From: Lyngbya sp. CCAP 1446/10 | GTDB lineage: Bacteria > Cyanobacteriota > Cyanobacteriia > Cyanobacteriales > Microcoleaceae | DNA: 41,525 nucleotides | Reading direction: 5' to 3' | NCBI RefSeq assembly: GCF_026130175.1 | Contig: NZ_JAIGNI010000051.1 | Location: 1 to 41,525, forward strand | Shown here: positions 34,304 to 41,525 of the stretch, piece by piece | Position numbering within the stretch: position 1 is the first letter of the stretch | How the letters are laid out: every line of letters begins with the position of its first letter | Translations under genes and position numbers: made by a program | The notes under the pieces: model-generated | Told to the model about the DNA's origin: nothing | What the model saw: the letters and a program-made list of their open reading frames with translations, nothing else | Database searches by the model: none

Positions 34304-35197
34304 TCAATTCAAGACGAGTTCTGGATGTTGTGGCTCAAATAAGGGGCGTGTTACTTGGCGCAGGAGGACTGTTTCTAAGCTGCCTTCTATTACGTTTGCT
34401 GCTTCTATTTCTAATTCGCCCCACAAGAATCGATCGCCCTGAGCGGGCATTTTACCCAAAGTGTGTATCACAAATCCGGCGATTGTTTGGTAAGCTTGGT
34501 TGGTCGGCAGGTTTAATCCGAGTTTTTCGTTAACTGCTGTTACTTCCCAGACGCCTGAAATTAGTGCTGAATGAGCATCTTTTTCCACGATTGTTGCTTC
34601 GGAAGGTGACAGCAGCGGTTCGGACTTTTTACTGGTAATCCCATCTGTCAGCAGCCGCACAGTACCGTTGAGAATTGCTAGCAGCGGCCACAGTATTTTT
34701 GAGCAGATTTCTAGGGCGGGCATTAGCAGCAAAGCGGTGCGTTCTGGGGCGTGGGTTGCTAATACTTTGGGGATGAGTTCTCCTAATACTATCTCGACGT
34801 AAGTTACTAAGATAAAAGCTGCGGGAATTGCGATCGAATGAGCGCTCAACATGGCGGGTAAATGACCGATCGGCAATTTGTCGATCCACGGCTCGATCCA
34901 GTGTACAGTCGCACTCTCGCCCAACCAACCTAACAGCAAGCTCCCTGCCGTTGTGCCTGTTTGAGTCACCGACAGGTAATGCGGTATGTTCTTCTGCGCT
35001 TGGTGGACGAGTTCGGCGGTTTGGGCGGTTGGGCGATCGCGCAAGTGAGCAAGTTGGCGGATTTGATGGCGATCGGCTGATACTAATGCTAATTCTGCCG
35101 CCACAAAAAACGCGATTAAAAGTGTTAAGCCCAGTAACATTGCTAATCTCAGCAGTGTTTGGGCGACTTCTATTTCCAGGCAAGCAAGGTTGTTCAA
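34304..35197 (-). CDS. DUF21/HlyC-CorC-type membrane protein lacking CBS domains
   Basis: A 297-residue protein of the CNNM/HlyC-CorC family, associated with divalent-cation (Mg/Co) transport. The N-terminal DUF21 domain (~1-185) has four membrane segments and GTTAGSLLLGWLGE, IVLGELIPKVLATHAPER, typical of the family. Normally two CBS domains (~120 residues) follow. Here DUF21 leads after only ~45 residues (SEATIVEKDAHSALISGVWE) to the C-terminal CorC_HlyC domain (~220-290; NEKLGLNLP, TIAGFVIHTLGKMPAQGDRF). The product is thus about 130-150 residues shorter than usual. Both flanking domains keep their motifs, so this looks like a clean domain loss that removes nucleotide sensing. Haemolysin activity should not be assumed. 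Confidence 0.82.
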   Translation of the reverse strand: MNNLACLEIEVAQTLLRLAMLLGLTLLIAFFVAAELALVSADRHQIRQLAHLRDRPTAQTAELVHQAQKNIPHYLSVTQTGTTAGSLLLGWLGESATVHWIEPWIDKLPIGHLPAMLSAHSIAIPAAFILVTYVEIVLGELIPKVLATHAPERTALLLMPALEICSKILWPLLAILNGTVRLLTDGITSKKSEPLLSPSEATIVEKDAHSALISGVWEVTAVNEKLGLNLPTNQAYQTIAGFVIHTLGKMPAQGDRFLWGELEIEAANVIEGSLETVLLRQVTRPLFEPQHPELVLN

Positions 35198-35553
35198 AAT
35201 AGATAAATAATACGATAGATATTTTTGACTAATACGTTTATTTTAGCTGTCGATTCAGATAGATTGACTGCCTCACATATCGGATATCCGCACTACCCGT
35301 ATTCGTAGGGTGCGCAATGCGCACCTTACCGTACAAGTTATGAACTCTTTGTCTTCTCTTAAGCTATTCTGCATGAAAAATTATTTTTATGGACGGACTA
35401 GAAGTCCATCCCACAGGAGTTTTAAGCAACAGAATTGTTAAAATTAGATGCGCGTCACCTTATCTAGCTGAGTGGAACAGACGGGACGCCTGTTCTCCTT
35501 GGCGGTTCCTAAAAAAAACAATCCAATTCACAAAACCAGAACTAATTGCTGTC
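35198..35553. other. Intergenic region with dispersed repeats, 356 bases
   Basis: Contains GGTGCGCAATGCGCACC at 35309-35325 (inverted partner of 5728) and GGACGGACTAGAAGTCCATC (35391-35410), a half-copy of the 34216 hairpin. A stretch near 35450-35510 (GACGGGACGCCTGTTCTCC) looks like another repeat fragment. No gene is supported. Confidence 0.5.
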
Positions 35554-36645
35554 TCAACTCTCCGTTACCTCCCGCAGCGAATCAATTTCCGTAAAAGTCT
35601 CCTCCGGATCGGACTTCAACCCGCCTTGAATGTAATTCAACTTCACTTCTTCTAACAAATCCGACAGCAGCGACTGCAATTCCCCGAGAGTTTTTTCATC
35701 TTGCAATTCCCGCCGCAAACTTTGATTGAATTCTTGGCTGAAATTATCAATAATTTTTCGCCCTTTATCATCTTCGTAAGTAGTTGCTACCACATCAACC
35801 GCAGTTTGAGCTAAATAATTCGCTAGCTGTTCGGTCATTTCCTTAGGCAGAATATTAATCGGCGAGAAAGTTTGCAGGAGTTGATAAAAATCCGATTGTT
35901 TGATGGTTGTTTCCAGATTGTGGTGCAGCAATTCTTCCAAACCCGGTTGCACCTGCGGCAAAACTTTGTAAATTGTCAGTTCCAAAATCCGGTTGGTAAT
36001 TTGTTCGATCGTATTTTCCTGATTGACGTGAAGGTAGGTCTGCTGCGGTTCCAGCAGTACCCGCGCTGCGTCGCCTTGTTCGATCGAACTTTGAGCTTGA
36101 TTGATAAACCGCACCATCATGTATTCCGACATCGTATCGGCTAAATAAGCCACCGGTTCGTAGGTAATTTGAGCAATGGCGCGATCGAGATTCACCAAAC
36201 CCGACTTGTGGAGGCGCACCAACACAGGCAGAATCCGCCACCCGTACCAAATCGGAATCAACAGAAACACCTCGTACCAGCGCCTCAGCACAAAATTAGA
36301 CCAACTTACCCCCGGTTTGCGGCGGGTGTGGAACAGACTTTTAATCAAAAATTCCGCCCAAAAAAAGGCGATAAACCACGCATCAATTCGCCAAAACTGG
36401 TCAGCATTTGGCAAAGATTCGGGATTTGGCAAACTAGAATTAATACCTTTAATCGGGTCGTAAATTTTAACTATACCCGGCAAATAGCTCTGATAAATAG
36501 GGCGCAACTGAAGGTAACTGAAATGAAAAATCACCAGCAAGAAGTTTGCCACCGCTACTAATGTGCTCAGTTTTGCCCAGGACACTGATTTTTTTGACAC
36601 TTGTACATCGGTGCTGTTAACAGTTGTGTTGGAATCTGACATCAT
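35554..36645 (-). CDS. Conserved-looking membrane protein of unknown function
   Basis: A 363-residue protein I do not recognise. Residues 1-25 are polar; hydrophobic segments lie at about 27-47 (LSTLVAVANFLLVIFHFSYL), 85-105 (FWRIDAWFIAFFWAEFLIKS) and 122-140 (WYEVFLLIPIWYGWRILPVL). From about 150 to the end it is soluble and helical, with many Gln/Glu/Leu, ending in an acidic tail. A basic RRKPG-type loop before the third segment suggests inside-positive topology. The arrangement, an ion-channel-like helix cluster with a long cytoplasmic helical domain, is only descriptive. It is divergent from the YihY/BrkB gene with 111 bases between starts, so shared control is possible. Confidence 0.75.
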   Translation of the reverse strand: MMSDSNTTVNSTDVQVSKKSVSWAKLSTLVAVANFLLVIFHFSYLQLRPIYQSYLPGIVKIYDPIKGINSSLPNPESLPNADQFWRIDAWFIAFFWAEFLIKSLFHTRRKPGVSWSNFVLRRWYEVFLLIPIWYGWRILPVLVRLHKSGLVNLDRAIAQITYEPVAYLADTMSEYMMVRFINQAQSSIEQGDAARVLLEPQQTYLHVNQENTIEQITNRILELTIYKVLPQVQPGLEELLHHNLETTIKQSDFYQLLQTFSPINILPKEMTEQLANYLAQTAVDVVATTYEDDKGRKIIDNFSQEFNQSLRRELQDEKTLGELQSLLSDLLEEVKLNYIQGGLKSDPEETFTEIDSLREVTES

Positions 36646-36756
36646 AGTAATTTTCTGAGTTTGCTAATCGATAAATCTATCTTGTGGCTGAGGCTGAAAA
36701 ACTCCTAAACTATTATAATCCCTTGGTAAAGCATAAGTATAAGGAAACCAAAGGTC

Positions 36757-37671
36757 GTGAACTTAAAGACAGTCATATCGCTGCTCAAAGAAACTTTTAC
36801 TCAATGGCAAAAAGATAAAGCACCCACCCTAGCCGCCGCCCTAGCCTATTACACAGTCTTCTCCCTCGCTCCGCTGCTAATTATCGTAATTGCGATCGCG
36901 GGTTTAGTCTTTGGTGCAGACGCAGCCCAAGGTCAAATCGTCACCCAACTCCAAAGTCTAATCGGCAAAGATGGCGCCCAAACCGTCCAAGAATTGATCC
37001 TCAAAGCCTCCGAACCCAAGTCGGGAATGATTGCTACTTTAGTCGGCGTCGCTACACTTTTGTGGGGCGCTTCCAACGTATTTACTAATCTTAAAGAAGC
37101 CCTCAATACTATTTGGAATGTTTCACCGCCTCCCGGACGTGGCATCTGGGGCTTTTTGCAAGACCGCGTATTGTCTTTTGCAATGATTTTGGGCATAGGC
37201 TTTTTACTGCTAGTATCTTTAGTAATTAGCGCCGTTTTAGCAGCAGTCAGTTATTGGTTGAACGGCTTGCTACAGTTGCCAGTCGGTATTTGGCAGATTG
37301 TGGACTTTGCTATCTCCTTTGGTGTAGTTACGCTGCTGTTTGCCTTGATTTACAAACTTTTGCCCGATGTCGATCTTGCTTGGAATGATGTGTGGATCGG
37401 CGCCGCCATCACTTCAGTGCTGTTTACGATCGGCAAATCCCTAATTGGAATTTACCTGGGAGGTAGCGGTATTGCCTCTACCTACGGTGCTGCGGGATCG
37501 TTCGTGATTATCCTGCTTTGGATTAATTATTCCGCTCAAATTCTCTTCTTAGGCGCCGAGTTTACGCAAGTTTGGGCTAATCGATACGGCTCCAAAATGC
37601 GAAGTTCGCGAAATAATACCATGCACGAAAATGAGGAATCCTCCACGCGCAAACATCGGAACAATTCTTAA
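36757..37671 (+). CDS. YihY/virulence factor BrkB family membrane protein
   Basis: A 304-residue inner-membrane protein with six hydrophobic segments. The family start KETFTQWQKDKAPTLAAALA and YYTVFSLAPLLIIVIAIAG is present, as are ATLLWGASNVFTNLKEALN and the last-helix motif GAAGSFVIILLWINYSAQIL. These identify the former 'ribonuclease BN' group, now known not to be RNase BN. The start is a GTG at 36757, with AAGGAAA upstream. The C-terminal 30 residues are polar and basic. Physiological function is unknown for the family. Confidence 0.92.
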   Translation: MNLKTVISLLKETFTQWQKDKAPTLAAALAYYTVFSLAPLLIIVIAIAGLVFGADAAQGQIVTQLQSLIGKDGAQTVQELILKASEPKSGMIATLVGVATLLWGASNVFTNLKEALNTIWNVSPPPGRGIWGFLQDRVLSFAMILGIGFLLLVSLVISAVLAAVSYWLNGLLQLPVGIWQIVDFAISFGVVTLLFALIYKLLPDVDLAWNDVWIGAAITSVLFTIGKSLIGIYLGGSGIASTYGAAGSFVIILLWINYSAQILFLGAEFTQVWANRYGSKMRSSRNNTMHENEESSTRKHRNNS

Positions 37672-38150
37672 CATTAAAAAGATGCAGTAACACATAAGCC
37701 AGAAGGCGCAAGGAAAGAAAAATTTTGAATGTAATTTAGCTTTCTTTTCGATCGCCCTGTAAAGTTCTATCTTTAGGAAGATTTACTTCTGATTTCTCTA
37801 CATCTCAAACTATTTCTCCCGAAAGGTAACAATTCTACCTTCGACTGACGGAAGCACCTCGAACAGCAAGCTGAAAGCAGGTTCGAGTTTGACACCGGCG
37901 CGAATCAGGGAAATTTAGTTTACCCTTGTTCATTTCTATTTAGATTATCTAGAGTTGGATCTGTTGCACGTATCTGTCAGCAGAAGGAAGTCGGCTGTCA
38001 ATTTCCCCCCGGAAAGTTATCCCTGAAGGATGATTTATCGATCGCCTATTTTGATTTTAATTAAAATTAGATTTAACCTTGCAATCCTCACGTAGTAGCC
38101 AAAAGAGCACTTTCAATCTGCAAGTTTTTTTAAAATTTTGGTAAATAATC
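37672..38150. other. Long leader/intergenic region, 479 bases
   Basis: No gene, tRNA or known riboswitch was recognised. The AT palindrome ATTTTAATTAAAAT lies at 38054-38067, about 85 bases before the GT4 start. The gap is long for a simple promoter, so a structured leader is possible but not shown. Confidence 0.4.
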
Positions 38151-39419
38151 ATGATTTCATTAACAAAAAAACGCATCGCCCTGATCTCGGTACACGGCGA
38201 TCCGGCTGTGGAAATTGGCAAAGAAGAAGCGGGCGGGCAAAATGTTTACGTGCGTCAAGTAGGAGAAGCTCTGGCGAAACAGGGGTGGCAAGTTGATATG
38301 TTCACCCGATCGTCCGATCGCCAACAAGCAAGGATTGTACAGCACAGTCGCAATTGCCGGACAATTCGGCTAGTAGCAGGGCCACAAGAATTTATTCCCC
38401 GCGACGAACTTTTCGGATATTTGCCGATTTTTGTTCACGAATTTCAGAAGTTTCAGTTAGAGTCAGGCTTTCAATATCCCTTAGTTCACACGAATTACTG
38501 GCTGTCTTCTTGGGTGGGAATGGAGTTGAAAAAATCCCAACCCCTGCGACAAGTTCACACTTATCATTCTTTGGCAGCAGTTAAATATAAGTCGGTTACG
38601 ACAATTCCGATGATTGCCAAAACCAGGCTGCAAGTGGAAAAAACACTTCTGGAAACAGCCGATCGCGTAGTGGCTACCAGTCCCCAAGAAAGAGAACACA
38701 TGAGGTCTCTGGTGTCCTCAAAAGGCAATATTGAGATCATTCCCTGCGGTACCGAGATTGAGCGGTTTGGGTCGATCGGGCGATCGGCCGCCCGCCAGCA
38801 GTTGGGAATAGCACCGGAAACCAAAGTCGTGCTGTACGTCGGCCGTTTTGACCACCGCAAAGGCATCGAAACCTTAGTCCGCGCCGTCAGTCTGTCAGCG
38901 CTGCGAGGCAAAGGCGATTTAAAACTAATTATCGGTGGCGGCTGGCGTGAGGGCGAATGCGACGGTAAAGAGCGCGATCGGATCGGCAGCATAGTTCAAG
39001 AATTAGGCTTAAGCGACATTACCAGTTTTCCCGGTGGCTTGAGTCGAGACATTCTCCCCGCCTACTACGCCGCCGCCGATGTCTGCGTCATTCCCAGCCA
39101 TTACGAACCCTTCGGTTTAGTCGCCATTGAAGCGATGGCCTGCCGCACGCCCGTAGTCGTCTCCGACGTGGGAGGGCTGAAATATACCGTAGTGCCGCGA
39201 CAAACCGGTTTACTGGCGCCACCGAAAAATGAAGCGCTGTTTGCAAGTGCGATCGATCGGCTGTTAGTTGACTCAGTATGGCGCCAGCAACTCGGACAAG
39301 CAGGCCGAGTGCGCGTCCAAACCTATTTCAGTTGGGACGGTGTAGCCTCCCAACTAGGTCAACTTTACACTCAACTGCTCGAAAAAGCGGCGATGAAACT
39401 TGACCCCGTGAGCGCTTAG
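38151..39419 (+). CDS. GT4 glycosyltransferase, sucrose-synthase/SPS-like group
   Basis: A 422-residue GT-B retaining glycosyltransferase. The N-terminal domain has the EEAGGQNVYVRQVGEALAKQ (25-44) signature of sucrose synthases and sucrose-phosphate synthases, VHTNYWLSSW (112-121) and HTYHSLAAVKY. The donor domain has LYVGRFDHRKGIETL (228-242) and the EX7E motif HYEPFGLVAIEAMACRTPVV (E319, E327). It is a stand-alone glycosyltransferase without the phosphatase-like domain of SPS. Whether it makes sucrose phosphate or acts on other glycans cannot be told. The ATG is preceded only by weak GGTAA. Confidence 0.92.
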   Translation: MISLTKKRIALISVHGDPAVEIGKEEAGGQNVYVRQVGEALAKQGWQVDMFTRSSDRQQARIVQHSRNCRTIRLVAGPQEFIPRDELFGYLPIFVHEFQKFQLESGFQYPLVHTNYWLSSWVGMELKKSQPLRQVHTYHSLAAVKYKSVTTIPMIAKTRLQVEKTLLETADRVVATSPQEREHMRSLVSSKGNIEIIPCGTEIERFGSIGRSAARQQLGIAPETKVVLYVGRFDHRKGIETLVRAVSLSALRGKGDLKLIIGGGWREGECDGKERDRIGSIVQELGLSDITSFPGGLSRDILPAYYAAADVCVIPSHYEPFGLVAIEAMACRTPVVVSDVGGLKYTVVPRQTGLLAPPKNEALFASAIDRLLVDSVWRQQLGQAGRVRVQTYFSWDGVASQLGQLYTQLLEKAAMKLDPVSA

Positions 39420-39521
39420 TAGTATCACTTAGTATGGTTGAAGCCAGTTTCCCTCGATCCCTGTTCCTATCATCCGTTCTAACTGGGAATCTTCAACTAG
39501 AAGTGATATCAGGAGGTACTC

Positions 39522-40541
39522 TTGTACGCACCAGAACATCTGGGAAGCTATCTGCAACCCATTTCAGACATCGAGCTAATTCGCCTGTGGGTCGATCGCA
39601 AATCCCCTCGCAGCAAGAGTTTTAGTTGGCAGACGGCTAACAGTTTTCAGCGGTTTGTAGAAAAACCGCTCGCAGAAGTGACTCTGACAGATGTCCAGAC
39701 TTTCGCCACAGCGATGAGGGCTCGCAAACTTCCACCTCGTTTCTACAAACAAACCTTGCTAGCCTTGAAATCGCTGTTCGCCTTCGGCCAGCAAACAGGA
39801 ATCTTACCCGCAGCCATTCCCCTGCACGGGTGGCCGATGCGACAGCGCAGCCAGCATTCCAAACGCCTCCGTTTGAGGCTGGGGTGGAGTTTGTGCATTT
39901 GTTCGTGCTTTTTTTTGGGTAGAATGAGCCCGAAACTGTGGGGACAAACTGTCTCGGCAGAAATCTCGCCGCCTCCGAAAGGCGTGACTGTCTCGTCAGA
40001 AAGCTCTCGGACTTCGCCCCAAGCCTTGCCGAAAGTTCCAACTGGCGACTCACCAGACAAAGGAGAGGATAACATTGAGCGCGATCGAGTAAAAGCATTT
40101 CTCGACACCATTGCCACAGCCGAAGGCACTGCTGGTTCCGAGGGCTACCATACCCAGTACACCGGCACCAAATTTGACAGTTTCAGCGACCATCCCAGAG
40201 AAATGAGATGCGGCCGCCGCTACGGCAAAAAGCTGTGTTCCGACGCTGCGGGGCGGTATCAGTTTCTCAGCACAACTTGGGATAGATTTGCTAAAAAATT
40301 TAGCATCACCGATTTCAGCCCTCAAAATCAAGACTTTGTAGCTGTAGAGTTGATCCGAGAAAAAGGTGCTTTAGAAGATATAGAAGCGGGTAGATTGGAG
40401 CCAGCCATCAGAAAACTCGCCTACATCTGGCCTTCTTTTCGTCGTTTTGGCGGTTCAGTGGACTCGTCGATACCCAAACTGGAAAAAATGTACCTGCAAA
40501 ATTTAGGGATTTACCGCCCAGGATTGGTTGTTAGCAATTAG
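39522..40541 (+). CDS. Recombinase core-binding domain fused to lambda-endolysin-like lysozyme
   Basis: A 339-residue protein of unusual makeup. The TTG start has an ideal AGGAGG box (39511-39516) five bases ahead. Residues ~15-98 (LIRLWVDRKSPRSKSF, PLAEVTLTDVQTFATAM, LLALKSLFAFGQQTGIL) match the SAM-like core-binding domain of tyrosine recombinases, but the catalytic domain is absent. Residues ~106-147 look like a basic leader plus short hydrophobic segment (LGWSLCICSCFFLG), i.e. a signal or anchor, followed by a Pro/Ser linker. Residues ~188-325 closely follow phage lambda endolysin R (GH104 lytic transglycosylase): AFLDTIATAEGT with Glu201 as catalytic acid, FDSFSDHPREM, AAGRYQFLSTTWDRF, FSPQNQDFVAVELI and IRKLAYIWPSF. 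An internal ATG at 39837 could start an exported lysozyme alone. Confidence 0.85.
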   Translation: MYAPEHLGSYLQPISDIELIRLWVDRKSPRSKSFSWQTANSFQRFVEKPLAEVTLTDVQTFATAMRARKLPPRFYKQTLLALKSLFAFGQQTGILPAAIPLHGWPMRQRSQHSKRLRLRLGWSLCICSCFFLGRMSPKLWGQTVSAEISPPPKGVTVSSESSRTSPQALPKVPTGDSPDKGEDNIERDRVKAFLDTIATAEGTAGSEGYHTQYTGTKFDSFSDHPREMRCGRRYGKKLCSDAAGRYQFLSTTWDRFAKKFSITDFSPQNQDFVAVELIREKGALEDIEAGRLEPAIRKLAYIWPSFRRFGGSVDSSIPKLEKMYLQNLGIYRPGLVVSN

Positions 40542-40761
40542 TCATCGCAGTGAAAAGCCTGTAAATGGCAGGCAGGATGCCTACCCCACAAGAGTTTTTG
40601 GAGATAGCTATAAGTTGAGATTGGGGGAGTTATGGGTGATGTCTATTCTGTGGGAAGTTGTGGGAAGTTAAAAATTAGGCTAATTTTCCATCTTCCATGT
40701 TAACGATGCGATCGGCAGCAGCGAGGAATTTGATTGAAGAATTATGGAAATGCTATAAAGG

Positions 40762-40807
40762 GCGATCGCCCTTGATGGCTGCGATCGCCCTTGATGGCTG
40801 CGATCGC
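40762..40807. repeat. 19-bp tandem repeat built on HIP1
   Basis: GCGATCGCCCTTGATGGCT occurs twice head to tail (40762-40780, 40781-40799), followed by a third GCGATCGC. It lies just after the stop codon of the minus-strand gene at 40813. The gap 40542-40812 otherwise has only a fragment of a dispersed hairpin (GGCAGGATGCCTACCCCAC near 40571). Confidence 0.8.
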
Positions 40808-40812
40808 AGGTT

Positions 40813-41355
40813 TTAGTCAGGTGTTTTACCTAACCGTTCCCTCAATTCATCAGCCGATAGTTGGGGCAGTTGTTCTACAAGCAATGTCAATTCTGCCAGA
40901 GGCAATGCCAATAAATTATTGACGGCTGCTGGTAGAAGATCGCCCAATTCGGGCGATCGTACTTGCAAGACACTTTCCACCAACAATTTAACCGCAGATT
41001 CCCGCCCTGCATCATCAACTGTCAACATCGACAATCCCAGCAACAGCACAGTAAATTCCGCCGCAGGCAACTTGGATATTGGAGATAAAACAACTGTCAT
41101 TTTTGGAGTTAATTCTCCAAATCTAACTACCAGAAAATTTTCTAAGATTAAGCGTTTTTGTTCTTGTCTACCTCTTTCTAAACCTTGTTCTAGTCCTCTT
41201 TCTAAGCCTTGTTCTAGTCCTCTTTCTAAGCCTCTTTCTAGTCCTCTTTCTAAGCCTCTTTCTAAGCCTTGTTCCAGCCCCTGTTCCAGCCCCTGTTCTA
41301 TTCCATGTCGCTGCGCTGCTTCTAATTGTTCTTGAAAAAGTGGTGCTATCGCCAT
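40813..41355 (-). CDS. C-terminal part of an Rpn-like protein with GLEQ/GLER repeats
   Basis: A 180-residue product from the first ATG, but the frame is open further upstream to a TGA near 41454, adding LWDSLTDTQQELEPEEREL before MAIAPLF. That continuity suggests the true N-terminus, a PD-(D/E)XK nuclease domain in Rpn/DUF4351-type cyanobacterial proteins, is lost or frame-shifted. Residues ~18-62 are about eleven copies of a 4-residue unit GLEQ or GLER, coded by 12-base tandem repeats. The C-terminal half (LENFLVVRFGELTPKM, PLAELTLLVEQLPQLSADEL) is helical and resembles the terminal domain of such proteins. The window ends 170 bases on, so whether it is truncated cannot be settled. No activity should be assumed. 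Confidence 0.6.
   Translation of the reverse strand: MAIAPLFQEQLEAAQRHGIEQGLEQGLEQGLERGLERGLERGLERGLEQGLERGLEQGLERGRQEQKRLILENFLVVRFGELTPKMTVVLSPISKLPAAEFTVLLLGLSMLTVDDAGRESAVKLLVESVLQVRSPELGDLLPAAVNNLLALPLAELTLLVEQLPQLSADELRERLGKTPD
41160..41310 (-). repeat. 12-base coding tandem repeat
   Basis: Alternating units of the type CTTTCTAAGCCT and TGTTCTAGTCCT (plus strand) encode the GLER/GLEQ repeat. Units differ by a few bases, which shows several rounds of slippage; the copy number is likely to vary between strains. Confidence 0.85.
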
Positions 41356-41525
41356 AATTAACTCCCGCTCTTCTGGCTCTAATTCCTGTTGGGTATCAGT
41401 TAGAGAGTCCCACAGAATAAATGATCCTATAATAACCGAAAGATAATTTCAGTGTGTAGCCTATCTTAATTTCTCTAAAATCTATCATGAAACTGACTGA
41501 GTACCTAAAATCTCTTTACATCACA
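41356..41525 (-). pseudogene. Possible disrupted 5' part of the Rpn-like gene
   Basis: Reading the minus strand upstream of 41355, the same frame stays open to a TGA near 41454. In a second frame an ATG near 41489 begins MIDFREIKIGYTLKLSFGYY but closes at about 41397. This fits frame decay, but the window ends too soon to be sure. Confidence 0.35.

Noticed and set aside
37880..37912. tRNA-like GGTTCGAGTTTGACACC segment
   Set aside because: It resembles a T-loop but no acceptor or anticodon stem can be formed around it.
1..41525. CRISPR array, prophage or complete insertion sequence
   Set aside because: No regularly spaced repeats with unique spacers, no transposase frame and no run of phage structural genes; the lysozyme-recombinase fusion stands alone.

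Overview
The window looks like chromosomal DNA of a filamentous, non-heterocystous cyanobacterium of the Oscillatoriales type (Microcoleus, Phormidium, Oscillatoria or Tychonema group). This rests on the many GCGATCGC (HIP1) octamers, several short dispersed hairpin repeats and heptamer repeats of the kind seen in these genomes, and cyanobacterial gene types: a DUF4079 protein, flavodoxin, FtsH, SPINDLY-like glycosyltransferases and the CoaD/coiled-coil neighbour pair. The genus is inferred. No rRNA, tRNA, CRISPR array, complete insertion sequence or prophage was found.

Layout. 1-1.2 kb: coaD overlapping a coiled-coil protein gene. 1.5-4.3 kb: surface-sugar genes (acyltransferase 3, a family 2 glycosyltransferase, a UbiG-like methyltransferase). 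4.6-5.6 kb: a cupin, a 51-residue zinc-ribbon protein and flavodoxin in tight order. 5.8-6.8 kb: an alpha/beta hydrolase and a histidine-kinase remnant. 6.9-10.7 kb: a ferrous-iron uptake locus on the minus strand (feoA-like, feoA, feoB, feoC) with a Fur-box-like dyad upstream and a 68-bp repeat in inverted copies around feoC-feoB-feoA. 11.1-12.5 kb: a second hydrolase and a DUF4079 membrane protein. 12.7-18.2 kb: a minus-strand exopolysaccharide cluster (WecG/TagA/CpsF transferase, Wzy-like membrane protein, two paralogous GT4 enzymes). 18.2-19.9 kb: decayed, gene-poor DNA with a perfect 22-bp inverted repeat and a broken sensor-like gene. 19.9-26.7 kb: CPBP protease, a short Hsp70-family protein, L,D-transpeptidase, KDPG aldolase, a RelE-type toxin-antitoxin pair and FtsH.

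27.2-34.1 kb is one gene for a 2,322-residue protein. In order it carries two FkbM-type methyltransferase domains, a transferase-like domain, two GT2 domains, and a SPINDLY/GT41-like domain. A ~110-residue helical module occurs once before the last domain and three times after it. 34.3-41.5 kb holds a DUF21/HlyC-type protein without its usual CBS pair, an unrecognised membrane protein, a YihY/BrkB-family protein, a GT4 enzyme of the sucrose-synthase/SPS-like group, a fusion of a tyrosine-recombinase core-binding domain to a lambda-endolysin-like lysozyme domain, and the C-terminal part of a probably broken Rpn-like protein with a 4-residue tandem repeat.

How the genes fit together. Three blocks (1.5-4.3, 12.7-18.2 and 27.2-34.1 kb, plus 38.2 kb) point to heavy investment in surface or exopolysaccharide glycosylation. 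The feo locus and flavodoxin fit iron-limitation biology. The most unusual objects are the giant glycosylation protein with its repeated module, the recombinase-lysozyme fusion and the antitoxin with an internal duplication.
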